Shown one piece after another: positions 47,530 through 58,954 of a DNA stretch of 64,000 nucleotides. The notes under the pieces are model-generated. The model saw only the letters and a program-made list of their open reading frames with translations, ran no database searches and was not told where the DNA came from. The stretch is from Tetraselmis striata (taxonomy: Eukaryota > Chlorophyta > Chlorodendrophyceae > Chlorodendrales > Chlorodendraceae). The stretch lies in assembly GCA_006384855.1 (NCBI GenBank), contig VCJN01001300.1, positions 62,001 through 126,000 of the forward strand, written 5' to 3'. The position numbers and the translations under genes were made by a program. Position 1 is the first letter of the stretch. The number at the start of each line of letters is the position of its first letter.

Positions 47530-47946
47530 ATGGCATGCTACTGGGGCTGCTCCTCCATAAGCAACAAGATCGCGTACAGCTTAGCGGCGGTGTTTTTCGC
47601 GGTGGGGGCCGCCCTTCTGGTCGCGTGGTACGTCACCAGCGACGCGTGCATCAGCGCGGCGGAGGACTGCGCGAGGTCGCAGGGCCTGGAGCCGGATCGC
47701 CTGTTCAACGGGCTGGACCTAGCCAGCGTGCGCAACCTTACCAGCGCGAGCGATCCCGCGGCCGCGTTCTGCAGCGCGGTGCTTCCCAGCGAGGTGGTGG
47801 CGTGCGAGTACTGCTACAACGAGGGCGCCGGCTGCTTCGAGCCGACCTTCTACACGTTCGTCGCGGGAATTGTATTTTGGGCCATCACCATCCTGCTGCT
47901 ACCGTGCTGGTGTCTATTCTGCGCCAGTTCCCCGCACGACGACTAG
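47530..47946 (+). CDS. Small cysteine-rich two-helix membrane protein, intronless, 138 aa
   Basis: Single open frame from ATG to TAG with high GC and gene-like codon use. Two hydrophobic segments are visible: about residues 14-33 (AYSLAAVFFAVGAALLVAWY) and 107-131 (TFVAGIVFWAITILLLPCW). The loop between them, about 75 residues, contains six cysteines, including CEYCYNEGAGC, so disulphides are likely if it is extracellular or lumenal. Short Cys-rich tails sit at both ends (MACYWGC; CWCLFCASS). I do not recognise the family. The last 42 codons and the downstream flank are duplicated at 49667-50700. Function unknown. Confidence 0.7.
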   Translation: MACYWGCSSISNKIAYSLAAVFFAVGAALLVAWYVTSDACISAAEDCARSQGLEPDRLFNGLDLASVRNLTSASDPAAAFCSAVLPSEVVACEYCYNEGAGCFEPTFYTFVAGIVFWAITILLLPCWCLFCASSPHDD

Positions 47947-48570
47947 CCCTGCTGGCCCCACAGCGCGCCAAGCGCCAGACGCATCGTCCAGTTCCGCGAT
48001 ACGCTCTCGCATAGCAGGTCCGGGCAGACCTTCCCCACTCGCTTCAGCGCACACGTCAACATAATTTAACAAGAAAACAAGCCGCCTTCTATCACGGGCA
48101 CTGGTCGCTATGTGATGAACTTTTTGGTGATATGTGATCGATCATGAATAGGAAAGCCTGAGCGATGTGTGATGAATAATATGTTGAATATATGAATGAT
48201 AAGTAATAACTGATCGACTTTTCTAAATCGCTCCACATAAGTATGCAGACTGCGAATTCTGTCAACATGCTACTGCTACACTGGGCCACGGAGATCGTGC
48301 GCGCGAGATTTTGCGGTGCTCCGCCGTTCAGAGTGGTGTGGGACTATGGAGGTGTAGGGCTGGGGCAAATGATGTGAAAGCGAGCGAGTTACACCCAAGT
48401 TCGCGTTGTGTTGTTGCTTTAGCCGCAGCCATCAGCACTGCCATTTATGCCCGGGCAGTGAATGAGGCGCTTGAGCTTCAAAACCAGACATTGTGCCATC
48501 CCTACTGTGCGTCTTATGGCGGGACACACATGGATTGCCGCTGCACTTATACCGTATCACCCCAAATTCG
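47818..48570 (+). repeat. Segmental duplication, copy 1
   Basis: From within the membrane-protein gene (ACAACGAGGGCG at 47818) through its 3' flank to about 48570. It corresponds to 49667-50700 with strong identity in the coding tail, around AACAAGAAAACAAGCCGCC, and around CTATGGAGGTGTAGGG. Copy 2 is longer because of an insertion between about 49890 and 50280. Confidence 0.8.
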
Positions 48571-48828
48571 ATGACTATACCCCATATAAATGACGATGTT
48601 TAAACCTAGGTCATTCAGGGTATGAGACAACGCATCGATTCCGCTGGTTTGGGAGCAGGATCATGGCACAGTATATCACAAGATGACGTATTTATGGTGA
48701 TATTGGTGGTAGGATAGGGGTTTGATTACACCGGGCTATTCTGTCACCGGTACTGGTACCGTTAAGATTCTAGTTTGAATGTGTGAGGAGATATTCTCAC
48801 GATATATATACGATACACTCTCGCAGTG

Positions 48829-49664
48829 TCATCCACGGATCATCCGCGCTTTTGAAAGAGCGCGGCTATCAAAAGCTACCTCTGACATTAAAGCATTGAT
48901 GTGGCCCTTCGGTGGTTGGGCATCATCAGAGAGGTCTATGTGATGATGAAACTTTCCTCTACTAGGTGGTAACTCAGTAAGAGTGGCTTTGTCATGCCCA
49001 TGTTTTGTCACTAATGCCGTGACCTTTTCACTGTATTCAAGACCAAAGTCAGTATCAAGGACAAGGTTGTCAGTTTTCTTTTTTGTTAGTAGCAGGGACA
49101 AAGTCCTCAGAAAAAGTGGCCAAGAGGTAAATAGTATCAACTTGCCTCCGATGGCCTGAAGCAGTCTCGCGCATGGCTCTTGCCGTTTTAATAGCGGAGA
49201 CCGGCTTAACAGAAGCAGGTCGCAGCATAACAGAAGTAATAAAAAAGGGGTCTTGGTAATACGGTCAGTGATATGCCATGTAGTCCAGTCGATATCGGGA
49301 TTGTTATCCCGCAACCAAGGGATCCCCAACACCAATTGAAATTGGTGGTTTGTTGACAGACAAACAAACTCTGCTTTAGTTTGATATTCCCCCGTAAATG
49401 TCAATGTGAGGGAAACAGAGTATTTGGCAATACGAGAAGTGGTGCCATCTGCCAATACAAATTTGAGAGTTCGGGGCAGCCTAGTGGTCGGCAAATGGTA
49501 TTTTGAACAATATCCCATGATACAAAGTTAAGGCCCGCTCCGCTATCAACCAAAGTAGTAAAATCCTGAGGGAGTAGAGTCTCACCAGAGGTAGCTTGAG
49601 CGGTGAGTAGATCGGTATGATCAGTCTGGGCCGTAAAAGGGAAAACCTCAGTATTAGTATTTGT
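48829..49664 (-). pseudogene. Ty3/gypsy retrotransposon fragment (protease to start of reverse transcriptase)
   Basis: Minus-strand fragment of an LTR-retrotransposon polyprotein. Frame 49664-49401 carries the retropepsin-like motif TLVDSGAGLNFVS. After a one-base frame change near 49500, frame 49518-48829 continues with ADGTTSRIAKYSVSL, QLVLGIPWLRDNNPDIDW and the entry to reverse transcriptase, HHHIDLSDDAQPPKG. It stops at ARMIRG, where the catalytic palm would begin. No LTRs, integrase or RNase H were seen nearby. One edge abuts the duplicated gene tail exactly at 49665-49667. Confidence 0.75.
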
Positions 49665-49666
49665 GA

Positions 49667-49797
49667 ACAACGAGGGCGCCGGCTGCTTCGAGCCGACCTT
49701 CTACACGTTCGTCGCGGGAATGGTATTTTGGGTCATCACCATCCTGCTGCTACTGTGCTGGTGTCTATGCTGCGCCAGTTCCCCGCACGACGGCTAG
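49667..49797 (+). pseudogene. Truncated second copy of the cysteine-rich membrane protein gene
   Basis: The last 126 nt of the reading frame, GAGGGC to TAG, align with 47821-47946 without indels and differ at five bases. All five change the residue (Ile to Met, Ala to Val, Pro to Leu, Phe to Cys, Asp to Gly). The 5' two thirds of the gene are absent, replaced by the gypsy fragment. Without a start or first helix it is unlikely to make a protein. Confidence 0.8.
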
Positions 49798-50700
49798 CTC
49801 TGCTGGCCCCACAGCGCGCCAAGCGGCAGACGCTTTGTCCAAGTTCGCGATACGCTCTCGCATAGCAGCTCCGGGGAGACCTTCGCCACGGGTCGCCATC
49901 GCCATTGCTTCAGCCCGGCGGCTGTGGGTGTACCAAGACGTGGCGTCGCCCAAAGCTGAATGCCAGCAGCACGACTGCGCGAGTCATGTGCCAGCGGCCT
50001 GCCGGTAGCGCTACCCATAGTCACAACTTGCAGCGCATATACAGCGCCACATGACAAGAGTATTGTCAAACATCAAAGTCGCCATAACACAGGCAGGAAC
50101 ATGCAACAGATGCTATGCCAGGACTGTGTGTAAGGTTTGTGGACACACGGGCTCCGTAGGGGGGCGCCAGGACTGCCATCAGACAGGGTGCCAAGACCTA
50201 CCAGAAGTAGGTCAGCATGGTGCCGGCAACCCAAATAGCACCTGGTGCTGGAATTTGGACCTTAACTTTTACGTCAACATATTTTTAAAACAAGAAAACA
50301 AGCCGCCTTATTCACGGACACTTGTCGCTTTTTGACCTTGAATGAGAAAGTCTCAGCGACATGTGTGCCGAATAATTATATAATGGTAAGTTCCTACACT
50401 GCTCCACATATTAAGTATTGGGATTAAGTACAGTATTACGTCGATATGCCCATAATTACGTGGCTACACTGGGCAGCGGAGATTGTGCGCGCGCAAGATT
50501 GCCCGGTGCTCTGCAGTTCAGGGTGGTGTGGCACTATGGAGGTGTAGGGCCGGGGCAAATGATGTGAAAGCGCGTTACACCCAAGTTTGCGCTCTGTTGT
50601 AGCCGTTGCCATCAACACTTCCATTTATGCCCAAGCAGTGAATAAGGCGCTTGTCTTGAGCTTCAATACCAGACCGTGTGCCATCCCCATGTGTCTGTAT
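49667..50700 (+). repeat. Segmental duplication, copy 2
   Basis: Partner of 47818-48570. The coding tail, the CCACAGCGCGCCAAGCG flank, the AAAACAAGCCGCC block and the TTTATGCCCAAGCAGTGAAT block occur in the same order. An extra segment of roughly 330-390 bp interrupts it. Confidence 0.8.
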
Positions 50701-51279
50701 GATACGGACCCATTGAATGAATATATTTGCGATACATGTTTGAGATCTGTTTGACCAGAAATGATAGCCCTGCGACGCCATGAATATATGTGCGTGCATT
50801 GACTGCAATCAATGGCTGCTGAATGAGGCCCCACTGCTGCAGCTGCGATGATATCGAGAAACGTAGTGCACGCTGCTTCTGGATCAACGCGCTGCCTCAC
50901 ATGGCCGTACCCCCATTATTTTTACTATGCCGCCCTAGCCTGCCTTAGCCACAAGATTTCCCCACCCATCCATGGCCATCGCTATGCATGCGTGGCGGCA
51001 CATCCGGGGCACCGTCGCCTGAATTTCGTATGGGGGTACTTATTCAATGCACAAAGTTTGGCGTATGGCGTTTGGCGCCATGACCACTACTTGTGTTATT
51101 GTGTAGCACAGTTGTTAGAGCCGTATTAAAGGCTTGATGAAACCCTGTGATGATTGATAATATAAATGTGCAACTAATTTCTTTATTTCAGGCGCGGTCA
51201 CATAATCATAAATGAACTCAGCAGCCGAACATTTGTAAACTGCTCCGATTCGTTGCGCGGCGGTGATTAAAAAGGAGGG
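50701..51279. other. Gap before the LINE fragment
   Basis: No gene recognised. Part of it may be further decayed LINE sequence, but no domain is readable. Confidence 0.35.
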
Positions 51280-51807
51280 GTGTGCAAATTATTATGTGGG
51301 AAGGTATACCACAGCGCAATACACACGGCAATATATATGATGATAGGTCCTTATGCGTCAAACCTGTTGCCACAGCAGTACGGTGTGGGTGTCCCCGCGG
51401 GCGTTGTGGGCGGGTTGCACATTTTGCTACAATTACGCACCCGGGTATTTCCCACTGCCCGCCGATTGGCCCGGATTCATGCCATGCCTGAGCGGTTCCT
51501 ACTAGAACACTTCCCTGCATATTGTGGAGGTGAATCTAAGACTATCGAACACATTTTGGTGGAGTGCCCGCAGTGGAAGTATCACCGTCATAATTTTAGG
51601 TTGTTAATAGATCCGGAGTTCAGGGATTTTATTAGTAGTCCGGTTATTGCGTCAACACCTGAGGACTTAACTGTCTTTATTTTGGGCGGGGTCCCCCCCT
51701 CCCTTCACGGCGCCCTGGATTTTAGTTGGAATGGGAAAGTTTTCCGGTTATGGCGTCGGGCCCTCCCTCACATTGCCTTCTTTGTTGCACATGTATCGCA
51801 CTCCTGA
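51280..51807 (+). pseudogene. 3' coding end of a LINE-type (non-LTR) retrotransposon
   Basis: Open frame without a proper start. It encodes the C-terminal region downstream of reverse transcriptase: LQLRTRVFPTARRLARIHAM, then the zinc-knuckle-like YCGGESKTIEHILVECPQW (C-x7-H-x4-C), a hallmark of LINE C-termini. The frame ends in TGA, and the 3' UTR runs to an A tract at about 52128. The polymerase and endonuclease are missing, so this is a 5'-truncated copy. Confidence 0.75.
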
Positions 51808-52050
51808 AATGCTTTGCTCCGCGGTTTGGGGCTTGCCCCAACTCGCATTACTCGAATGGGCCGACGCCCAAACGGGTAGGGCGGACCTTTCGTGGTCAGT
51901 GCCGGCGGGTATTTTCATGGCAGTGTTTTAGACGGTGATCCAACAGTGTTGGAAATTCCGTCACTGGCCTTCCATTTGTCTTGCAGAATGCTTCGGCAAT
52001 TTGCTTGATGACTATAACGGAGCGTCGCCTACCCAGGGCTTTCCGTAACT

Positions 52051-52128
52051 GGATTGCTGCCTAAACGGCCGTCGTAGAGACGCTGCAAGGGTTTCACTGG
52101 TGCCAGCTGTCCCGGGGGCGAAAAAAAA
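52051..52128 (+). repeat. LINE 3' terminus with A tract, copy 2
   Basis: Block GGCCGTCGTAGAGACGCTGC, AAGGGTTTCACTGGTGCCAG and CCCGGGGGCGAAAAAAAA, about 245 bp downstream of the LINE coding fragment. It matches solo copies at 8061-8147 and 62839-62909 in the same orientation. Confidence 0.8.
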
Positions 52129-52603
52129 TGATGATAGGCGGTAGATATGGTATATTTTGCTGCAGCAGCAGCATAAAATAATACCGTAGCGATCTTACAC
52201 ATGTCGCTAAATGTGTAAGACCTAATCCTGCTGTACATATCTAATTTGGTACAGATTAATGCGTATGGATTAATGGTTAAGTATTCTAACTCTTTATACA
52301 GATTAATATACAATGCTATTAATCCTTCAGGATTAATACTTACTGAAATAAGCACATGTTATTTCGCGACGCGCGCGCAGATGTACCCCGAGTAGCAGTA
52401 GACGACATCGTCGCATCACAGCTGCCCATAGCACAGCACGGGCCGACCCCTCCCCTGCGTTGCCGCTAGCCACGCGACATCGGGGCTGGGGAGGAGCAGA
52501 GGAGCAGTGACGCCGCCCAGCGCCGGGTTTCAGTCTCACACCCCACAGCGTTTCCATAGCCGCCCACTGACCGTCCGCCGCGAGCAGGCCGGCTTCCACC
52601 CCC

Positions 52604-55600
52604 ATGCCGGTCGCCAGCCGCGGGCGCCACACTCCGCCAGGGTGCGGAACAGCGGGCGAGCGGGCGAGCTTGCCGAGCATGCGGACCGTCCGCCTGCTGC
52701 CGCGCCTCCGCTGGGCGCTAAGCCCAGTCCGGGCGAGAAGCGACACAGCAGGTAGGTCCTGCGCAGGCCATTTTACTACTCGAGGCCGCCAGACGATGCC
52801 GCCGCTTGCCCGTCCGCCCCCCTCCGCCTCCCCTTGAGGTTGCCGTCGCATCTGCCTCACTCGACTGACCAACCAAAAAAGTCGCACATCGTACCAACAC
52901 TGAATACCTCCGCGTGCCGACCCGGGCAGCAGCAGGCTCCGCCGCCCCTTTCCTCACCCTAGAGCGCTCCATTGGCGCCCGCGAGGGTGAGGACGCTCGG
53001 CTATGGGACACAGGTACCTCCCTCTTCCTCGTGCAAACATGCCAAACATCTGCAAATCGCGATACAACCGATCTGAAGTATAGATAAGTATATGCTACAT
53101 GGTATGAAAATATTTGCAATTCGCTGTGGGTTTGCGGTGTATTGTCATTAACCCCCCCCCCCGCCCCCCCACCCACTGCAGGCGCCTTTGCCGCAGAGGT
53201 GTACCCGGACCTGCCGCTGGCCACAAGCTGGCGCGCGCTTGGTGACGCCCTGCGCGCCGGCAAGCTTGGCAACGATGCGGGCATGAGAGTGCCGGGCCTT
53301 GCGCACCAGGTCCCCCCCCCCCCCCCCCCCCCCCCCCTGTATCTGCGCCATTCTGCCACTTGGCCGGGATGGCCACCAAGGGACTGTCCACATGGACTGG
53401 AGTGTCCCCGGCTAGCATGCTTACGCGCTGCTGAGACCCGTGCACTTGCGCTCTCAGGCCGGCGACGCCAAGATGCTGGTACGGACCGTGGGCGTTCAGG
53501 TGACACCCCCTCGCCCCCTTCCCCCACCACCCTTTCCTTTTCATGTGCCGCATTCACCATTAGTAGAGGGCCGTCACATGGCGTGAAAGATCGATGCTAA
53601 TCGGCTGAGACTGCTCCCCCCCCCCCCCCCCCCCCAAATCCCCCCAATCCCCCGCTCCCCCCACCCACCCACAGTGCCGCAGCAAGGGGTCGCTGCGGAG
53701 CCACATTCTGCACCAGGCGCTCGGGGACGGTGCGCCCTCGGCTCTCCCGTGCCTTAACAACCACCCCCCCCCCCCCCCCAAGCGTGACCGCACCGCATTC
53801 CCGAGGCCGCAGGCACCAGCCTGATGTGTGTGCGCACCAGCATGTCACCCAGAGTCTGAAACCGCCCTGGCTGAACCCCCCCCCCCCCCCTCTCCTTCGC
53901 TTCCTTTCATCACTCCCCCCCCCCCCCCGCCCTTCATTAACCCCCTCCCCCCCCACTCTCCCTCTCCCGTTCCCTTCATCCCCCCCTTCTCACGTCTAAT
54001 GACCACCAGAGGGTCAGCATGCGGACGGCACCGGCGTCGCCAGCGCGCTGCTCTGCGTGTCCGGCAGCCATCCGCTGCGCCGGCTACCCGCCCTTGCCAG
54101 GTGAGCCTTGCGTCCCTTTGCCAACTGTGCAGGTAGGCCACCACCACCGGCAGTGACTTGGACACGGTCGACGCCGGGGAAATAATGGCACTGGAAAGGA
54201 GAACCTTTCAGCCTGGCAGGCGGAATAGGAGCGGAGCTGTGACAAATGGTATTTTAGGGCTAGAACAAATGGTATTAATGCTCTTATCGGCGAGTCGGCA
54301 TCTCAAGCAATTCACCGTGCATCGGGGCGCCGTGCAACATAGCCGTCACTTGACGAAGAGGCTGCCGCTGGTACCCTGACGACCTCCCAATGAGGAGTGA
54401 AACATCCTCTCCTCCTCCATCACTCCGTCATTATTATGGATAAATGTATCTTGCGGTTCCACAATACTGTACCATACACACACCGTCCCGCTGTCACCCC
54501 CTTCCACCTCCCCCCCCCCTCTTCACCCCCCCCCCCCCTTCTCTACCCCCTATCCCTTACCATTTATCATCTCCTATCTCCCTCACTCCCTGCCCCCCAT
54601 ACACCCCATTCCGCTTCATTTTACCCCTTCACTACCCACCTTTCTATCCAATACCTCCCACCCCCATCCCCTCCCCCATCACCCCCTTTCCACTCGCGCC
54701 CCCACCGTATCTCCCGCCCCCCCCCCCCCCCCCGACTTCCACACACCCCATCTCCTGCTGCCTCCTCCATCACTTACCGATCCCCGCCCCCGCACAAACC
54801 CACGCACAGCCTCCTGCCCTCCTCGCAGGACACGTTGGCCATCGCGTCTGCGCTGCGGCGCGATGGGGACCTGCCCTCGTCGCTGCAGCTGTGGGCGGTC
54901 ACCAACCCGCTGATAGAGGCGGACGCCACGCGCCTGGAGCGCAAGGTGATCTCCCCCAGCCGCGAGTGTGCGGGGTTGGCGGGGCAACGGACGTCACTGG
55001 GGGCGCGCGGCGTCCACTTGATGTCCTTGTGGGACCGGGTGTCTCTGGTTGGGCATGCATTGGGGCAGGCGCAGTCCGTGTTGTTCTTGATGACGGTGCC
55101 TGGTGCATGAATATATTTCGTGGACCAGTATATGATCCTTTGGTCAGGAGCTGCGCGGCGTACGGTTTTGGCGTGCGGGTCAGAAGGTTGCTGAACTGTC
55201 TTGCGGTCGCGGGGCTGAAGATCCGTCAAATTTCATACAAAGAAAAAAGTCAAAAATGGAGAGGAACGGAGAAGAAGAGCAAAGAAGAAGGGAAAAAGCG
55301 AACGGCGAATCGAAAGCAGCCCTCATGCTATCGGCAACGGCATGCTACGGGCGCAGCCGACCCTACGTGGCATCATGTTTTGTTATATTTTAAGATATGT
55401 TGGGATTTCCGATTCTATCTGCTCGACAGGAGGGGGGCGGAGGGTAGGGGGGGAGTCAATAGCAGGTTTGCGTAGCGGCCTCAAAGCATGGCAACTGTCT
55501 GCTGCGATTCCTTCCAGGCGTCGCCTACAAATGCAGACAATAACGCCGAGGGTGTCAAAAGGTTGCTGTACAAGTAGGTGATTGGTCGGCACTCAATCAA

Positions 55601-58600
55601 CAGCCGGAGAGAGAGAGAGAGAGAGAGGAGGAGGGGGGTGCAATAGCAGGTTTACGTAGCGGCCTCAAAGCATGGCAACTGCTGCGATTCCTTCCAGGCG
55701 TCGCCTACAAATGCAGACAATAACGCCGAGGGTGTCAAAAGGTTGCTGTACAAGTAGGTGATTGGTCGGCACTCAATCAACAAGCCGGAGAGAGAGAGAG
55801 AGAGAGAGGAGGAGGGGGGTGCAATAGCAGGTTTACGTAGCGGCCTCAAAGCATGGCAACTGCTGCGACTCCTTTCATGCGCCGTCTACAAATGCAGACA
55901 ATGACGCTGAGGGTGTCAAAAGGTTGCTGTACAAGTAGGTGATTGGTCGGCACTCAATCAACAAGCCGGAGAGAGAGAGAGAGAGAGAGAGGAGGAGGAG
56001 GGGGGGTGCAAAAGCAGGTTTACGTAGCGGCCTCAAAGCATGGCAACTGCTGCGACTCCTTTCATGCGCCGTCTACAAATGCAGACAATAACGCCGAGGG
56101 TGTGGAAAGATTGCTGTATAAGTAGGTGATTGGTTTGCGGTCAATCAACATGCCGGAGAGAGAGAGGGGGGGGGGGGGGGGGGGCGCGTTAGTACATGGA
56201 TTGAAGCCGTCAAAGGGCATCACCAAATCAAAACAGTCTATAATTCATTGTATATAAAATATGCGTACAGGTATATATACATATACCTATGTCATTATCA
56301 TATGAATAAATTATATAGACGTTATATAACACTAAACAAATGTTATGTTATACATGTGTTATATCATATTATATCTACATTTATTATATTTAGTTTATAT
56401 GTATGTTATAAATAAAATATTAATTACATGTATATATCATGTACACATATGTTATACATCATGTACATATATGATACAACGATATCACGTACAGTATTAT
56501 CATCATATTATATAGGTTCATCGCGCTGCTCGGCCTCCTGCGCTTTGCCGTCATATACATTTATATATTATATATATCATATCATTACATGTTTTATATC
56601 AAATTATATTTTTTAAAGATATCCATGTATATTTTATGCATGTGCATATCATATCCTTATATTATATATCGTATCCTTATACGCATATACATATTATATA
56701 TCATATTATATATTTTTTTGTATATGCATATACATGATATACATGTTATATATCATATTATATATTTTTAATGCATCACGTTATATGTACATATATTACA
56801 TTATTATGTACGTATTATATGTGTGGCGGGGGAGGGGGGAAGGGGGGCTTTGCTTGGGGGCCCAAGCTGCCACAAGCGCTTATCTACTGACATGTACTAC
56901 TAAGTACTATAATCCACCCGCCCGCCCACCCGCCCGCCCACGGTCCTTAATTACACAGCCGTCCGATTACGATCTCACGGTTGGGAGACTATGAGTACTG
57001 GTACTCGCTACTCGCTGCTGGTATTAATGGAAAAAAAGCTCTGGTACTTCAAAGCGCTGGCAATGCAATTCATGGAAGTGTAGGCCAGTGATATAGAACC
57101 CGTTCTTTTAATTTTTTCTGAAAAATGGACGCATCGCTGAGTCAACTGTCAAGTTACTTCATTATATTATTATGTACATATTATATGTGTGGCGGGGGAG
57201 GGGGGAAGGGGGGCTTTGCTTGGGGGCCCAAGCTGTCACGCCATCCTGACATCACGCCTGGCCCTTAACTCACGCAGGTGGAGGCGGGCGCGGAGGTGGT
57301 CCTGACGCAGCCCCCCCTAGACTGGCCCTCTTTCGAGCGCTGGCTGGAGGATGCCGACAGGTTCCCCCCCCCCCCCCCTGCCTTGTCGCCACCCAGGGAG
57401 GCGGGTACAGGCTGCACGCACTACGCCAGACAGGCAGCCGCCGCAGCATGGCCCGATCCGTAATCGCTCCGGCACTGAGCCGTACTAAAAGCACCATTGG
57501 CAGCACCGCATGCCAGTGGTTCCGTATCCTACGTTGTACACCACCGGTGGCACAAATGCTGAAAGAGCGCTGTGGATGCGTTGCAAGTGCGCGGGGCAGG
57601 GGTAGGAGTTGCTGGGGCCATGAAAGGGTTAATGCAACACCGTATCGCTTATTGAAAATCGGTCTAGCAGCAGAGGCACCGCTTGTTGAGGTGGGGCAGT
57701 GCTGCTTTTGTGTAGGCCCGAACATCAGTTCGTCCTGAGGCGCTGAAACAATCCCCCATGAGGGGGCGCCAGACGATCAAAATGGCTCTGCGGAAGACCC
57801 AAATTAGCCAAAATTGGCGCCTACGCGAGGTCGCCTGTGGATTGGGTCTAACTTTGGCACGGAGCTGTTGATATCCCAAAGCGAGATTCCCAGAGATAAG
57901 CGGTGCCGTTGCGCCCGATAGCATGTTGGAACGTAACACCAAATACGCCAAACACGTGGTTTTGGCCCCGCCCGTCGTGCCGCCAAGATGCTGTGACTGT
58001 TTGAGGCGCGGCGCTGAGATGGGCCGTCGTTGCGGCAGGCGCGGCCTGCTGGGCGCCACCCGGCTGGTGGTGGGCGTGCCAATGCTGAGCTCTGGCGGCA
58101 ACCTCGCCTTCTGGGCGCAGCTGTGCGATGCCGCCGGATGCGACTGGACGGCCGGCGCCGTGGCGCGGTGGCGCCAGGCGGAGGCCGACATGGGCGGGGA
58201 CGAGTTCAAGGTCACCGGGCCGCCCGGCCCCGACCATCCCCCCCCGCCTCTGCCTCGACGCCGCATTGTATCCAAACCAGGCCATTCGTCGTCGTCCGTG
58301 GGGCTGTACTCTTTAAGTGGAGTTTGCCCGAGCACTTGTCGTCGGCCGGCCGAGCACTTTGCGGTCGTTGCCGGAACCCGCCCCAGCTCTTGTTGACTTC
58401 TTGCTGCGCGAACTGCAGTTGTACCTGTACCAGTAGGTCCACGGCGTTCCGGAAACGCCAATACCGCGCTTTCCTCGTAAACGCCGCGAAGCGCTGTTAG
58501 AACTTTGTGTACAACACCACTGTATCAAATTTGAGCCCGAAGATGAAAACTCCGCCACGCTACGGGTAGACTTCAGGCATCGTCGAATTTATAGTGGGGT

Positions 58601-58954
58601 TGGTTGTTTGTGTGTTTGTGAGTGTGCGTGTGTGTGGCGGGGGGATATATATATTGTATTTGTTTTGTGTGTGTGTGTATTTTGTGTATGAGTGCGTGTG
58701 AGTGCGGGTGTGTGTGTGTGTTGGGGGGGGGGGGGGGGGGGGCTGGGGGGGCTTGTGGCTGAGCGGACAGAGTGGGGATTGCGCCGCAGGCGTGGCGGAT
58801 GCAGCAGCACGAGGCGACGCTGCAGCGCGCGCTGGCGCTCCCGGGCGTGGCCGGCCTGCACGTGATGCCGCTCACCCAGCGCGCCCGCCTCGACACCCTG
58901 GAGCTCATCCGCGCCGGCAAGCTGGCGGCGGCGGCGGGGGCCCCCGCCTCGTAG
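52604..58954 (+). CDS. Methylenetetrahydrofolate reductase-like protein, eight exons resolved, one junction open
   Basis: Member of the MTHFR/FAD-linked oxidoreductase barrel family, which reduces methylene-THF to methyl-THF; activity here is inferred. Exons: 52604-52751, 53182-53309, 53458-53499, 53675-53729, 54010-54100, 54829-54945, 57278-57360, 58039-58210 and 58790-58954. Family-like segments in order: GVASALLCVSGSHPL, DTLAIASALR with LQLWAVTNPLIEADATRLE, VEAGAEVVLTQPPLDW, RLVVGVPMLSSGGNLAFW and PGVAGLHVMPLTQRARLDTL before TAG. Phases close everywhere except between 54100 and 54829, where 13 nt (or 1 mod 3) are missing; 54154-54166 is a candidate microexon and would give 337 aa in total. 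The N-terminus (alternative ATG 52679) is Arg/Leu-rich, possibly organellar. It is shorter than classical MTHFR, with no regulatory domain. The 2.3-kb intron hosts repeats. Confidence 0.8.
55458..56184 (+). repeat. Minisatellite, four units of about 181-187 bp, in the MTHFR-like gene intron
   Basis: Units start at 55458, 55642, 55823 and 56010. Each has AGCAGGTTT-CGTAGCGGCCTCAA, GCATGGCAACTG, ACAAATGCAGACAATAACGC, GGTTGCTGTACAAGTAGGTG and a (GA)n block. Units 1-3 look about 95% identical by eye; unit 4 drifts and ends in a run of about 18 G. Units 1 and 2 keep a CTTCCAG|GCGTCGCC acceptor and AA|GTAGGT donor around an open stretch of 56 nt; units 3 and 4 have lost the acceptor. Confidence 0.9.
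56190..56799. other. AT-rich intron segment
   Basis: Nearly pure AT with TATATATCATAT-type motifs, apart from a GC-rich islet at about 56515-56556. It lies in the same intron as the minisatellite. No gene or element is readable. Confidence 0.6.
56800..56873 (+). repeat. Left 74-bp direct repeat flanking repeat B
   Basis: From ATTATTATGTACGTATTATA to AGCTGCCAC; matches 57166-57239 at 72 of 74 positions. Confidence 0.9.
56874..57162 (+). repeat. Dispersed repeat B, copy 2, inside an intron
   Basis: Partner of 22873-23294, lacking the internal duplication. Sits precisely between two 74-bp direct repeats. Confidence 0.8.
57166..57239 (+). repeat. Right 74-bp direct repeat flanking repeat B
   Basis: Same length as 56800-56873 with two substitutions (G to A early, C to T near the end). 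Confidence 0.9.
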
